Origin: Pollenia angustigena
Taxonomy: Eukaryota; Arthropoda; Insecta; Diptera; Polleniidae
Length of the DNA: 64,000 nucleotides
NCBI GenBank assembly: GCA_930367215.1
Contig: OV884059.1
Span: 235,785,803 to 235,849,802 of the forward strand
Direction: 5' to 3'
The notes under the pieces are model-generated. The model saw nothing but the letters and a program-made list of their open reading frames with translations. It was not told where the DNA came from and did not search any database. This document shows positions 63,780-64,000 of this stretch, one piece after another. The translations under genes and the position numbers were made by a program. Within the stretch, counting starts at the first letter, position 1; each line of letters begins with the position of its first letter.

Positions 63780-64000
63780 AAGGCCCAACCAGAATGTGCA
63801 TAAACAAACTTAAGCTACTGTCAAAAATAAACAAAAAAGCCTCTCAAATACATTAAAAAAAACAAAAACAAAATAAAAAACTTTTGATTCCGTACGGAAT
63901 GTGCGATTAGTTTCGCACTTTGCTTAAGCAAATTACAGTTTCATTAAATTTAACAAAAAGTTCCCTTAAGTTCAACATGGTTTTACACATATGATTTACA
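63780..64000. mobile_element. left end of MITE related to 27827-27976
   Basis: AAGGCCCAACCAGAATGTGC matches the 27827 end at 19 of 20 positions. CGTACGGAATGTGCGATT near 63892 and TTGCTTAAGCAAATTAC near 63922 are internal short palindromes. The right end lies beyond the window. Confidence 0.45.

Overview
This window looks like the inside of a very large intron, or intron plus intergenic DNA, from a fly genome (Diptera, probably a calyptrate such as a blow fly or house-fly relative; the species is an inference). The sequence is strongly AT-rich, has no long host reading frames, and is packed with nested, decayed transposable elements of animal type. The one host-gene feature I can support is a 108-bp in-phase exon at 58605-58712 (+), flanked by a consensus acceptor and donor. 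Its Gln/Leu-rich coiled coil resembles the N-terminal segment of class IIa histone deacetylases (HDAC4), so the window is probably HDAC4 intron read in the sense direction. A second, weaker exon-like, GC-raised island lies at 22045-22180.

Layout. 1-9400: small inverted-repeat elements, a 445-bp TA-flanked element, a degenerate tandem repeat, reverse copies of a widespread fly repeat (called R1 here) and an element (A) split by a hAT insertion. 9400-20550: a 1.6-kb inverted-repeat element, hAT copy H1-A, a 5-kb Jockey-like non-LTR retrotransposon on the minus strand that is split by a 2.18-kb Transib (RAG1-related) element with 5-bp target duplications, then further foldback elements. 20550-31900: a mostly bare stretch, a long-TIR element with 9-bp duplications that carries a GC-rich 82-bp palindromic array, hAT elements, and a tRNA-derived SINE inside a hAT element. 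31900-42530: a 2.5-kb inverted-repeat element, hAT copy H1-B holding a retrotransposon that holds a foldback that holds R1 (four levels), a nested element-A copy, a 278-bp MULE-like element with a transposase fragment, and a CACTG-ended element. 42530-58300: duplicated inverted repeats, a pogo/Tigger element with 157-bp terminal tandem repeats, hAT copies H4 and H1-C, a 240-bp near-identical palindrome, an interstitial CCTAA tract, the second 82-bp array element, and a mariner-type transposase split by two other insertions. 58605-64000: the HDAC4-like exon, a Helitron, and another R1 copy.

No gene network operates here. The content is an archaeological record of at least eight transposon superfamilies (hAT, Transib, PIF/Harbinger-like, MULE-like, pogo, mariner-type, Helitron, Jockey-like non-LTR) plus a SINE. 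Many boundaries are fixed by intact target-site duplications, so the order of insertions can be read directly. All transposon coding regions seen are broken. Family names rest on termini, duplication length and short protein motifs read by eye; no database search was possible.
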